Assembly (NCBI GenBank): GCA_037447655.1
Contig: JBBHKE010002887.1
Span: 498,001 to 521,531, forward strand
Source of the DNA: Zygnema cylindricum
Taxonomy: Eukaryota; Streptophyta; Zygnematophyceae; Zygnematales; Zygnemataceae
DNA: 23,531 nucleotides
Reading direction: 5' to 3'
Within the stretch, counting starts at the first letter, position 1. Each line of letters starts with the position of its first letter. This document shows, one piece after another, positions 1 to 10,042 of the stretch. Below the pieces are notes generated by a model. That model made no database searches. It had not been told where the DNA came from and saw nothing but the letters and a program-made list of their open reading frames with translations. The position numbers and the translations under genes are program-made.

Positions 1-376
1 AATATCGGATAGTAGCTTACGTGGTGTCAGTCAATTTAGAACACGTGGTTTTCAGCCTCTTCGTGATGGAACATCGACTCAATCAACCCGGCCCGTAGAG
101 TTTGCCGTACGATTACAGAAACGACTAATGGAACTTGACCCTAAATGATTTCTTTGAAAGTTTTCAAATTCCCAATTAGGGTAACATTCCATTAGACTAA
201 AAGTAGTGTTCCTTACTGGACGCCGTACGTTTTCGTACAAAACCGTACCAATTTTTTTTTTGTCAGACGAAACATCGTTACTGGAAAGCTATCGGGAAGC
301 TCCACTGATGAAGGCGTAATTCATGACCGTTGGATATTTCACTTTTTGAGATTCTCGAAGCAATCGCGCACATCAT

Positions 377-422
377 CCAGTGGGAGGCAACTCTCCTCGC
401 GAGGAGAGTTGGCTCCCACTGG
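377..422. repeat. 46-bp near-perfect palindrome
   Basis: Two 23-base arms meet with no spacer at a central TCGCGA (397-402). I see one mismatched pair in the arms. It lies inside the 179-929 transposon. A second palindrome follows at 424-442, with arms CGTGTACCA and TGGTACACG around a single T. Such structures can extrude as cruciforms or fold as hairpins in RNA. Confidence 0.9.
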
Positions 423-810
423 TCGTGTACCATTGGTACACGTGAAAAAGCAAAAAAATATACACTTTGAACAAGCGATCACAGGCCTACACGTCGTACA
501 GGGCATGTGCCGCCTGCCACGCTGGATAAAAGTCACCCGAAAGCATCATCGCATGCTCCGTCAGACATCCACCGACCTTCCAAGTTTGCGGCGTCTATTT
601 GCCATTCCGTTTCAAAATTTTGATTTCCATTTTCAAAATTAAAATATGGCCGCAAACTTTGCGTACGAATCATTAACCACCTCCGCTGGTACATATATTA
701 TCGTTCAGATTTTCCGTTTGAAGCATATTCTTAGATTTTCACAATGTGAACATTAACTACGTGGCACCAATCATAATTTCGAAAGGTTTTTCACTGGCGT
801 GACACAATGG

Positions 811-876
811 TGTGACACAATGGAGCGGACTTCCAGTAAACGATGTGACACAATGGAGCGGACTTCCAGTAAACGA
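811..876. repeat. Tandem duplication, 33-bp unit x2
   Basis: The 33-base unit starting TGTGACACAATGGAGCGG occurs twice in a row (811-843 and 844-876) and the copies are identical. A partial copy of the unit start precedes it at about 799-810. It lies near the right end of the 179-929 transposon and looks like a recent local duplication. Confidence 0.9.
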
Positions 877-969
877 TGTCAATAGACTTCTCTGTACATT
901 TTTTGGGACCGCCTAATGGAATGTTACACTTAGAGTTAATAACGGTAATTACTCTTATACGTTAAAAAA

Positions 970-999
970 ACTTCTACGCTAATAGCGATTCACGGTGTA
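970..999. mobile_element. Remnant end of the TA-flanked transposon family
   Basis: The stretch ending CGATTCACGGTGTA closely matches the right terminus of the element at 13318-13516 (CGATTCTCGGTGTA) and of the one ending at 14138 (GATTCGCGGTGTA), and shares the preceding CGCTAATA-type bases. A convincing left partner was not found; a weak candidate begins about 925, overlapping the end of the 179-929 element. It is best read as a truncated or very short copy lodged between two TTA-flanked elements. Confidence 0.45.
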
Positions 1000-1136
1000 C
1001 TGTACTTAGATGCGCCTGTTTTTTCCTAAAAAACTTACCCTTCGTTTTTTCATAAATCTAATGGTGGCTCATGATTGATCAAATAAATCTCAGAGGCAAC
1101 AGGATCAACGAAAAAAAAGTGAAAAAAGAGAAATTA

Positions 1137-1925
1137 GGGTACTTTCGCATGTGATAAAGTTACAGTTATTATCTGTCGTTTTCCTTCGTAACTTAAAAAA
1201 AAATGAGAAAATCCGCAACCGTACCAAAAAATAGAAATTACCACCGTACAAGTTGCATTACCTTGAAACTTTATGCGTACAATAGTTTGTCGTCTAGCGC
1301 ATTTCGACCCACTTTCGCGTCCTTTCAGCACATGTTCAAACTTTACATCAAATCACCTTGCGAGGTGATTTGAAATAAAGTCCAATAAGGTGAGTGAATA
1401 GGCAGACGCTGTCGCACGTGTCTGAAGTTTTTTACAATTTTTGTGCGCGGAGTACCAAAAAAAAAAACACATTGCACGTTTCCAGCCTGTGCGCACTGTT
1501 TTCCGTGCGCTGATTTCCGTACAGGGGGCGTCTCTCTCAAACACGTGTCTTCACACATACGACGCAGGAAAAACATTGGGCACCTGTCGGCAAGTGGGAA
1601 GACGAAAAACGAAACCGCATTTCTGTGCGACAACGAAAGGTATTTTAGGGTTTTGACACGTCGACAATGTGGCGTATGGACATTACGAAGTCGCAAAAAT
1701 TGTACAACGTGCGGAGAGACGCCTCAAATTTAAGTCCAGTGGAAGTTTCGCCTCATTTTGTGTACCACTTCATCTGTCACATTGTTTCGTTACCGTCTAC
1801 GTAAGTTACTTTTTTAAGTGACAAGTTATTTGCATTTACATCCGAATGCTCTGAAAGTTGTACGGAGAATCTTCGCTAAAAAACAAAGTATCAAGACTAA
1901 GTTTCGGTTACATGCGAAAGTACAC
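1137..1925. mobile_element. Second non-autonomous PIF/Harbinger-like DNA transposon, 789 bp
   Basis: The left end reads GGGTACTTTCGCATGT and the reverse complement of the right end reads GTGTACTTTCGCATGT (15 of 16 identical). TTA flanks both sides (1134-1136 and 926-928 of the same kilobase, i.e. 1926-1928). It has the same terminal layout as the 179-929 element, including the G versus T difference at the second base, but a different inner repeat sequence. No transposase frame is visible. The open frames of 60-117 codons inside it have no recognisable protein content. Confidence 0.7.
1348..1373. repeat. 26-bp hairpin-forming inverted repeat
   Basis: Perfect 11-base arms TCAAATCACCT and AGGTGATTTGA surround a TGCG loop. 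It lies inside the 1137-1925 transposon, so each of the two neighbouring TTA-flanked elements carries an internal palindrome in its left half. Confidence 0.85.
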
Positions 1926-1928
1926 TTA

Positions 1929-2268
1929 GAGCGGAGAGGGTTGCGGCGTTCTCTCTGCCTTTGAATGTGGGACAAACAACTTTCATATAAAGATATGCAC
2001 ATCTTACGTATTTATGTTTTTCACTCTCCCTTCCCCTCGGCCTCTGCCTCCCTTAATTTTGTTATTTGTGCCATTTCCTGTATGCCTTGGAACTTTTTTT
2101 TTTCAGTTTTTGCTTGGCTAAATCTAATCATGAAAACCAATCGAGAAAACTCGATCTATTTGGAAAAGGTGTTCCTCCACAATGAATAACGTGTAGGATA
2201 ATAGGACAATAGGACAAAAAATAACCGAACGTAACTTATGATGAAGTATAACTGCACAAACTTTTAAC
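1929..2268. other. Intergenic, no gene seen
   Basis: AT-rich sequence with a short ATAGGACA direct repeat near 2198-2215. The plus-strand frame at 1965-2189 has no recognisable protein features. No RNA gene was seen. Confidence 0.5.
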
Positions 2269-2733
2269 TTATAATATATAACTGATCATACCGTATGGGG
2301 CATTCATTTCCGAATTCTTCAAAGGTTGTGTCCTTGGGTGGTAATCGATTGCTAAATCATATTCTTCGGGGCGCTGCCCCATCATCCATCCAGAAATGTT
2401 AACCTCAGGTGTCACCTTGACATCCCTTTGGTTTGAACCAGGGAGATTTTTGTTACCTCAGTAAAATTTCAGAGTCTGAGTTGCCATCATGCCATGTCGG
2501 AAATATGAGATAACAGCTCGACAAGCCTGGCTCTCTTTTTAACGACTCGGTAGATAGTTTATTTTCCCAAGACGTTTGCAATCAACTGCCTTCAGTTTGT
2601 TATCGTTGACAGTAAACACAGCACCATGACATTGTCGATCAAAGCTTTGTTTACGAAGACATGTTTGAGCACACTGAGGTCCTCTTATGTCATTCTGATA
2701 GTGCCAACGCCCAAATCTATTGTAGTTCAATGA
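2269..2733 (-). pseudogene. Unrecognised coding-like segments, possible gene end or decayed gene with PAN/apple-like cysteines
   Basis: Two minus-strand stretches read like protein but do not join cleanly. Segment one (2733 down to 2539) follows a possible acceptor (CTCTTAG) and encodes a run containing RGPQCAQTCLRKQSF and QCHGAVFTVN followed by DCKRLG. The spacing C-x3-C, a later C before an aromatic/hydrophobic strand, and a final C-K-x-L resemble PAN/apple domains, which are found in secreted or receptor proteins. Segment two (about 2457 down to 2269) encodes about 60 residues, including NISGWMMGQRPEEYDLA and IDYHPRTQPLKN, and ends in TAA. I could not find a splice pair that links them in frame, nor a start. 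It lies 0.6 kb downstream of PFP-beta on the same strand. It could be the end of a separate gene, a decayed gene, or chance open frames. Confidence 0.35.
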
Positions 2734-3325
2734 CTAAGAGGACCACAATATTAGCTTGTTTTTGTTATCCGAACACCACTTTTATCTATTATCACCTAGA
2801 AGTGTTAGGATGTAGACTCCAGGATATAATTCTTTTTTTTGGGGATCCATGACTCCATATGAAACAAGGCCCTCTCAACTTTCGAGCAGATGCATCAACT
2901 TAGTTGAATATTTGCTTGTGCTGATTTGTAGGTTTATATGAACAACATTGGACTGTCGTGTTCCTATGTTATCTGGTAAATAAACTATAACTGTACATAA
3001 GCCACTGTTTGGAGGAAATGTTCAAGGTGACAACTCTCAGGAAAACCAAAGAGAAGCCAAGCAAACAATTACAGAAAAAGTATTAGGGCATGAAAATCCA
3101 GATCAAGGTGTAAAACTTCAAATACACCCCAGTCATACCTCTTCTCATAATTATTCAATGTTTTTTAAGAAAGCATATACACGCAAGTCTCAGTCTTTTT
3201 TTCCCTGATTTAAGAGTGCAACCGCTACTTTTGGAGCATTACTAAGAAGAAAATAAAAAAACCGAACCTTTTTAACACTTTTGCTAAAGCACAAACCGAA
3301 ATTATTAACCTCGCCTACAACCTAA
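2734..3325. other. 3' flank of PFP-beta, no further gene seen
   Basis: This is downstream of the PFP-beta stop on the minus strand and should contain its 3' UTR. I see no canonical AATAAA on the minus strand here, which is common in plants, where signals are degenerate. A 31-codon open stretch near 2780-2870 (minus) has a possible donor at its end but does not connect in frame with the segment below 2733. Confidence 0.5.
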
Positions 3326-6300
3326 TCATCTTTCTTCCAGCTCCAGTTGTAGAGTAATATTTGTGTCGTCTGCAGTCGGACCTGAAAATTGGATTGGACC
3401 TACAGACAGCAACAGGAGAAATTTTCTGGAAATTAGAAAATGTGAAGCTCAACAAAAAGCAATGCAGAAATAAAAACAAAAAACAGGAAACCATATTGTC
3501 AACATCCATGTAAGATGCAGTTATCTGCTTTTGCATTTTACTACTTCCCGTTCCCCTGCCGTGTGGAGATAACGCCCTTGATGTACCTGGACTCCGAAAG
3601 CAGTCTTCACAGGCCCATTTTTCTCGCAGCGAGGCATATTTTTTGAATGGGGCGCCTGTTCAACCGACCACAGGAACAGCGGTGAGAAGTGAGCTGCGAT
3701 GTCGTGAGACTGGAAGAGAGGATAACCGCACAGATAACATAGGTCAACAGTCTAACTGAAAGAAGCAGCAGCAGGTAAACGAACCTCATCAGCTGATCTC
3801 CTACACCATAAACAAGATGATGTTAAACTGATGGAGCAAATCTTACCGTCAAGCTCAACCATGGCCTTCTTAATGACTGGTTTGTTTTTCCCTGCATTCG
3901 TATACATTGGCCAAAGTCAGATAATACACAAGAAATAATACAGCCATAATACTGCCTTAATACAACGTATTGTCAATCTTGTCCTTTTCAATGACATGAG
4001 TAATCTGGAGTTTAAGCCATCAGACAAACATGTAAATTGGCTATTTGTTTAAACTGCATAGACATAAATGCCCCAAACTCTTTTTTAAAAATCTACCAGA
4101 GCATGTTTGGAAGTTCTGCTGCAAGAAGGAAGGGGGTTTAATTTTGTCAACCGGTTTCTAACTCTCTAACTGCTTCCATTTTCTTGATCTAGCTTGCTGA
4201 GGTTGTGCTTCGGTTGATACAAATGAATACTTAAGGCAATCCAATGTCCCCAAGTGAAGATATCCATTTGCTATTGTAGCTTGCTTTTCATTTTTGTGGC
4301 CTAACCTTGAAATTCTACATGTCTTCTGCTCCTAGGATCGATGGCTCTAACATTTTGATTCAAAGTGATGAACAAAAAATAGTACATTAGTGGATCCATA
4401 ACAAAAAAGTTTAATGAAATATACATAAATAAAACACACCAATACTGGATCGGACAAAATCTATGTAACGTCACTGAATAACAATTTGCTTCAGTAAACA
4501 CAGGTCCAGAGAACGCTGAGGATTTCATTGAATTTCCCAGTTTGTTGGGGCTTGAACTCTTAAGAGGAAAATAGACAAAAACTGCCAGCATGGTTAAAGG
4601 CTAACTACCTTTGCGTCGCTCCACATCCATAAGTGAAGTCAAAGCTGTTCCACCCACTGTCCAATCTTCTGCAGTCTTAAGCAGGTGTCCAACCTGGCCA
4701 TCCACAGAAAACAAAGACCCCCACAATCACCATTTATGAAGTAGACATCATCGCTCAAACTTACTCCCGAACCACAACGGATCTCAATCAAATTCTAGCC
4801 CTCATAAGGGAGCACGACATGGTCTGACTCCACAATTGTCATAATGTTTCTTTAGTTATTGTTTTTTCCAAGGCAAAATTCTCCATATTGACGAATGTGT
4901 TCCTTACCGATGCAATGAGGCCAGTTTGGTCCAGTTGCACAAGAGCACCAGCGGCATAGCCTAAGGCAAAACAGTATGTAGAATCAAAATTGGTGGGCAT
5001 GCCACAACGTCCTTCGTATCTGTACCAAAAAAGGTCCTCATGTAAGAGCTCGAAACTGACCAATTTGGTCATGCTACGTTATCTGAACTTTTTTTTTTAT
5101 CTATCGCTTCGGAATTTGTATGATGTGTCAGTCTTTTGCCAATGTTCAAAGCTTGTTCATTACTTAAGGACATAAATTGTCGAGTTCTGTTACAATGTAT
5201 CCTTTAGTCGTAAGCTAAGCAATCTGCTACCAATGTGTTGTGGCTCAAATGGAGGCTCAATATGAGGACGAGCTTAGCTAGTTACCAGTAAAACTGGGCC
5301 TCAAAATTGTCCGAGTTAATGAGCTCCTTCACTTACCCACAAAAGTGTGCCTGGCCCTGAAAATTTCCACTGTAAGTACCCTCATCCTGACGGAGAAGGA
5401 GCTCTGCTTCCACCATGGAGATCAGCATCTTTTCAGACTCGATTCTGGCAACCTGCCATACGGATCATTACAGACACCACGAAGTCACAAAATGTAGTTG
5501 AAGGACACATGCCTACCTCTTGTGTCTACTAACATTCAGTAATTTTTCCAAGGAACCATCTGACGTTCTTCAATTTTTGTATACTTCCACAAACAAAATC
5601 CGACTAAGTGGCAATTCTAATCGCGAAGCCTCCCTCAACTCTGCTCCAGTGTAAAACAGTGACAGATTCTGACGCAGGCTGATTCTGGCGGTTCAATAAC
5701 CAGCATGTCAAGGTTATAGTTGTTGACTGCCCTTCGTGTTCTTGAACTTAGCTTTTAGCAAGGAAAACTTTGGCATTTCAGTGCTCAATGTAGCTATGTA
5801 AGTTCCTCCACAAATTTCTGCCACAGGGTCAAAACAGCGCAAGGGACATAAAGTTTATGTCATAAAAAGACAATCAAGCGGTGGGAGGACTCTCACCTGA
5901 ACATTTCCATGGGGATCTCTCTCCAACAGCAACTCTTGCTGGATGCCAGGAGGAAGAGACTCAAATAGATGACGCTGAGGTGTTGAAAGCTGTGCCTTCC
6001 AAGTTCCTTCCTCATCCACCTCTGATTTTGCCAATATTTCATTCAGCTCTGAAACAAGATGATGGATCTGGACCCATCCAGAATGGCATGCTATTATAAA
6101 TACGCAGACTACCTGTCTACTTGCATGTCAGAGCTTGCAGTAAGCATGTAAAGTTAAAGATTATAGCTAGGACTTGTAATTCAGAAGGTGCTTTACCTCG
6201 GGGATGAAATCGATGAGGCCTTCTGGAATGAGAAAAACTCCATAATTCCGACCTCTTTTAGCTCTCTCTACTACCACATCTGCAAGAGAGCTCGTCACCT

Positions 6301-9300
6301 GACGTAGAGTCTGCTTTTTGAGGTCAACCTGCAAGAGATACACGATGTTATTGCTTTTCCAAATAGGCTTTATAACTTGAAAAGGTTGCTTTCAGGGAGC
6401 TGCTGTGTCAACAAAATCAAATGGAAGGACCAGACGTTGTCAAAATTGGACTTGCTTCAGTTGTAAGCTGGGCAAAGAGGTAGAAAAACTCGAACCCGGT
6501 GTCCTGTCCATGCAAGGTTTCTGTTAATATCTCAACATACTTTAACACTAGAAAAAGGACACCAAACCCATAGAAACCTGGCCTCTCAGGAATAGAAGTT
6601 TACATAACATCTTGCTCCAGTCAAAGTTCATATTCTAATGTCAGAAGGCGAAAAAACAGCTGGTTATGAAATACTAACAAAGCTCTTTGATGGGGTAACA
6701 CCATACCTCCTCTCCGATTATTGCCACAGTTGGGTGAGTTTGAAGAGCACACTCCAAAGTGATGTGAGAAGCAGCTCGACCCATTAAACGTACAACTGAA
6801 AACCAAAAAAGGCCGTTATGTCAACTATTCTTTTAATGGAAGCCTAAAACTGTCTACACAGAGAAGCAATGGAGCAGCAAAATAGATCCTTTGTCACTCA
6901 ATCAAACAAGAGACCAAACATCTTGATTTCATTAACATGTTTGAACCATAAAATTCTTCAAATGCTAACTTTAGGATTTCATTCTCAAGATTCCTGCTTG
7001 TGTAATAGGTGAACCAATTCTTCAGCAGTGGCATGACAGCGTTTTAAGCGTGGATAATCCTAAAAATTATCATGTGCGAAGCTCACAATGGTAATATTTT
7101 CCGGCCGATCGTGCATCCATCATTATGTTGCCGATCATTTCAGAGTAAGTCTGCCAAATTAGACCAAGGATTTAAAGATCGCATGAATAATTATCCTGAA
7201 TACATAAAGATTAAAATGGATAACCGAGGTAGGTAGCATTGGCTTACGAGCATCAATGCGTTGATAAAAGTTGAGGTTAACAGAATGAGAGAATCATCTG
7301 CAAGGAGTACCATATGACATCGCCATGGAATGGATGTTGTGATTTCTTACATGGACCAAGTCGTAACAAAAATGAGCGTTGGGAAAATAAAATGGAGAGC
7401 ACTTGAATAAGGAGTGCAAGAAAAAACAGACCTTGCAAGCGGTGTCGAAGCCAAAGCTGGTTGGAACTTCTTTACATTTAAGATCCCCATCAATGGTTTT
7501 GGGACAGCCAATGACCTTAGTGTGCATGGCTTTTGACCTGCAATCACAAATCCAGATAGCTTTATTGTGCTCGGCCTACAAACAATGTTTACTGTAAATT
7601 AATAAAGAACAATAATACTGGAATTCAATGGTTAATCAGAGAAATTTACACCCACGTAAATTTCAGAAAAAGTTAAACAAGACTTCACCTGAAGTATTCA
7701 GCAAGCAAGCAGGCATTGGTATTCGAGTCGTCTCCTCCAATCACAACCAGACCGTCAAGTTGCAGCTTTTGGCAAGTCTCCTCTGCTTGCAGAAACTGCA
7801 AGTCCATGTACGGAGGCTTGAGATGAGTTAACTTTACTAAAAAGCTGATGATGCAAACACCTTGAGGTGCGCCAAAAAAATTGCACAACAAATTTCAAAT
7901 CAAACAAACAAACAAAAAAAAATAGAAGCATTTGGTATTTACTCAAACAGGAGATTATGGTAGTAATACCTGTTCAGGTGTCTCGATCTTGTCCCTACCA
8001 CTACAAATGATGTCAAAGCCTCCCTGCAACCATATGAAGACTCATAATTAAAATTTAGTTGTTAGTTGCGACTAAGTGCCTTGCACTAATCGGTATTCGA
8101 GCATTTCTACCCCAATCCGTTCAGGTTCGTGTTAAATGTGGACTATCTTACAGCCATTGCACTATTGCCGTGCAATTTTTCGTTGTGCAAAAGTCTACAT
8201 TGTTAGAATATATAAATATTTCTGTCCGTATCCTTCCCAGACCGTTTAAACAATCCTATTCTATAAAAAAAAAACTCACCTGATTCCTGTAGGGATACAG
8301 ATATGGAGCATCAATCTTAATAGCTTTATTCTTCATAATTCCAGCCGGACCGCCACAAAAACCCACCAATACACTTCCAGGAGCTCTCTCTTGAAGAAAA
8401 TCTGCACAATGCAATTGAGAACTTCACATTTAAGATTTATTCCTACATTATACCTGCAAATTATCATCCAGCATTGCAACAGGTTCATAAAATAAAATCC
8501 CACTATAGCACATACATGTGATTCAGCTCGGTTTAATTGGATTAAACAGCACGCTTCATCCTTCGTATCTTGAAAACCAAAAGCAAATCCAAATATCTGT
8601 GCAAATTTCAGAAAATTGTCAACTTCCACAAGCAAGCCCAAAAAGTAGCTGTGAAGCCGTGGAACCTTGTAACACGTTAAACACATAGATGAGGCTCTAA
8701 TTGCACCAGAATCAAGAATAAAAGGTAAAGTCGGATAAACTATGGAATAAAAATATCCAGTTCAGTGAAATGCTTAATCTACAGAGAGAACGCTCTCACA
8801 AAAAAATCTACTTGATGCTCTGAAAAAGAAAGTGGCATCAAGATCGCACAGAGAGCAAGAAAGAAAGAAATAGTACCCACCATATATTCCTGCAATGACA
8901 TTGTGACCTCCTGGTGCTTGACCTCCAGAAAGTACCACCCCAACTCTCAACGGCCCGTTCTTTGTTGTTGCAGTCTCTGAAGTTTCAGGAACCAGCTCCA
9001 CTGATGGCTGTCCGTAAAGGCGAGGAAAAAGTTTAGAAATGTCATCTGGTCAAACAAAACAACGGCATACATATGTGAGTAACACAGTGGAAGGAAGTTT
9101 CCACCTCAACGACATCCCGCATTATTCGAATGAACATCAGAAAAAATAAAGAAAAAGGTATATGACAGCAAGGTGCCGAAAAATAGCGATAAAAACAACA
9201 GAGATTGTCCAGAGGTGATGGATGAAAATGAAAGCCACATGGAAAATTTTAATTCTCCTTGAATGAATTTGTATTTCTTTCAGCGATAATAAAAATTACC

Positions 9301-9489
9301 TGCATTTCCAGCTGCAGATGTGGCTGGGCCATGTTGAATTCCGTAACTTCCTCGTAATACTTTTGGCAAACATGGTTTGTAATCCAGGCGCTCAGCTTGA
9401 AGCTTGCTGTAGATAGAATATTCCTTAGCAGGAGGAGCTACTACTTCGAGGGCTTCTGAGTTGAAGGTGGCTCCATTAGCAGCAACCAT
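3326..9489 (-). CDS. PFP-BETA: Pyrophosphate--fructose 6-phosphate 1-phosphotransferase, beta (catalytic) subunit; complete, 16 exons
   Basis: This cytosolic enzyme reversibly phosphorylates fructose 6-phosphate with pyrophosphate (EC 2.7.1.90) in glycolysis and gluconeogenesis. Exons, in transcription order: 9489-9300, 9045-8881, 8401-8280, 8023-7970, 7795-7689, 7537-7432, 7150-7087, 6795-6707, 6328-6197, 6067-5897, 5452-5337, 5019-4908, 4693-4609, 3891-3847, 3655-3587, 3399-3326. All introns are GT-AG and all phases agree. The 1701 nt give 566 residues, the length I recall for Arabidopsis PFP-beta. Seen motifs: [11 protein letters not shown] (102-112), GGDDSNTN (197-204), PKTIDGD (225-231, catalytic Asp229), MGR (274-276), YEGR (440-443). 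In this family GGDD and the Lys of PKT mark pyrophosphate rather than ATP use. The beta assignment rests on these intact catalytic motifs; alpha subunits lack them. The ATG has strong context (ACCACCATGG). The last about 40 residues are more divergent, but GPIQFSGP is kept. The partner alpha subunit is not in the window. Confidence 0.97.
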
Positions 9490-10039
9490 GGTGGTTGTCT
9501 CGTAAAATGAACAGAAACAGGAAATCGACAATACAATCTTGCTCTGTTCTTGGTAGACTTGCACGTTCGACAGTAAAAGATAAAAGTGAAACTCAAGACA
9601 GGAACATCACTCGGTTTGTTGAAAAGGAAGATATCGAGATGAACAGAACGGACTCAACTTTTACTCGGCTTTGTGCAAAAAAGCACTGAGCCGTCGATGT
9701 GAACAGCACAACCAGATATTTAGAGCGTGGAACTTTAAGAAAACGTGGCATAGGATCTGCTATTTGTTTCCACGTGGTATTTGTCCACTGCTTATCATGG
9801 GATGTACGATGATCCACCTTGCAAATCCAGCCGTTCCTGTCTCCATCTCTTTTCAGTTCGATATTTTACACCTTCGATCGCGGATATAGTGAGCTCGACA
9901 AATTATCTTGAGTGTTGACTCTGAGGACTCCCATCCTACTGGATCCGCATTGGCTGTAGTCAAGCTGAAGATTCGAGCTATACCATGTCCACGTGCCATT
10001 CTTAAATTTCCTACGTGGTGATGCGATTTCCTCTTCAAC
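9490..10039 (-). promoter_or_regulatory. PFP-beta upstream region with G-box motifs
   Basis: The 550 bases between the PFP-beta start and the next transposon hold two CACGTG cores (9771-9776 in CCACGTGG, and 9990-9995) plus related ACGTGG sites near 9742 and 10013. In plants these are binding sites for bZIP and bHLH factors, often in light, ABA or sugar responses. The 5' UTR must lie here, but I cannot place the transcription start or a convincing TATA box. The motifs are seen; their use is inferred. Confidence 0.45.
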
Positions 10040-10042
10040 TTA

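Larger units (their letters stand above)
179..929. mobile_element. Non-autonomous PIF/Harbinger-like DNA transposon (MITE), 751 bp
   Basis: The ends are inverted repeats: the left end reads GGGTAACATTCCATTAG and the reverse complement of the right end reads GTGTAACATTCCATTAG (16 of 17 identical). The element is flanked on both sides by TTA (176-178 and 930-932), the 3-bp target duplication typical of the PIF/Harbinger superfamily. No transposase reading frame is present inside, so it would depend on an enzyme made elsewhere. The interior holds a 46-bp palindrome, a second 19-bp palindrome and a 33-bp tandem duplication. Superfamily assignment rests on the TTA duplication and the G-rich terminus; no transposase supports it. 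Confidence 0.7.

Noticed and set aside
1343-1733. Open frames of 96-117 codons within the second transposon
   Set aside because: Several frames overlap on both strands and none resembles a transposase or other protein; best explained as chance.
1-2268. Long terminal repeat retrotransposon
   Set aside because: No long direct repeats, primer-binding site, or gag/pol frame found; short inverted ends with TTA duplications explain the region better.
3084-3110. TTAGGGCATG on the plus strand as the start of another TTA-flanked element
   Set aside because: No matching inverted end followed by TTA was found within a reasonable distance.
5881-6099. 72-codon plus-strand open frame and similar plus-strand frames across 3.3-9.5 kb
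   Set aside because: These are antisense shadows of PFP-beta exons on the minus strand.
6480-6510. GGGTTCGAG on the minus strand, resembling a tRNA T-loop
   Set aside because: No matching acceptor, D or anticodon stems around it; it lies in intron 8 of PFP-beta.
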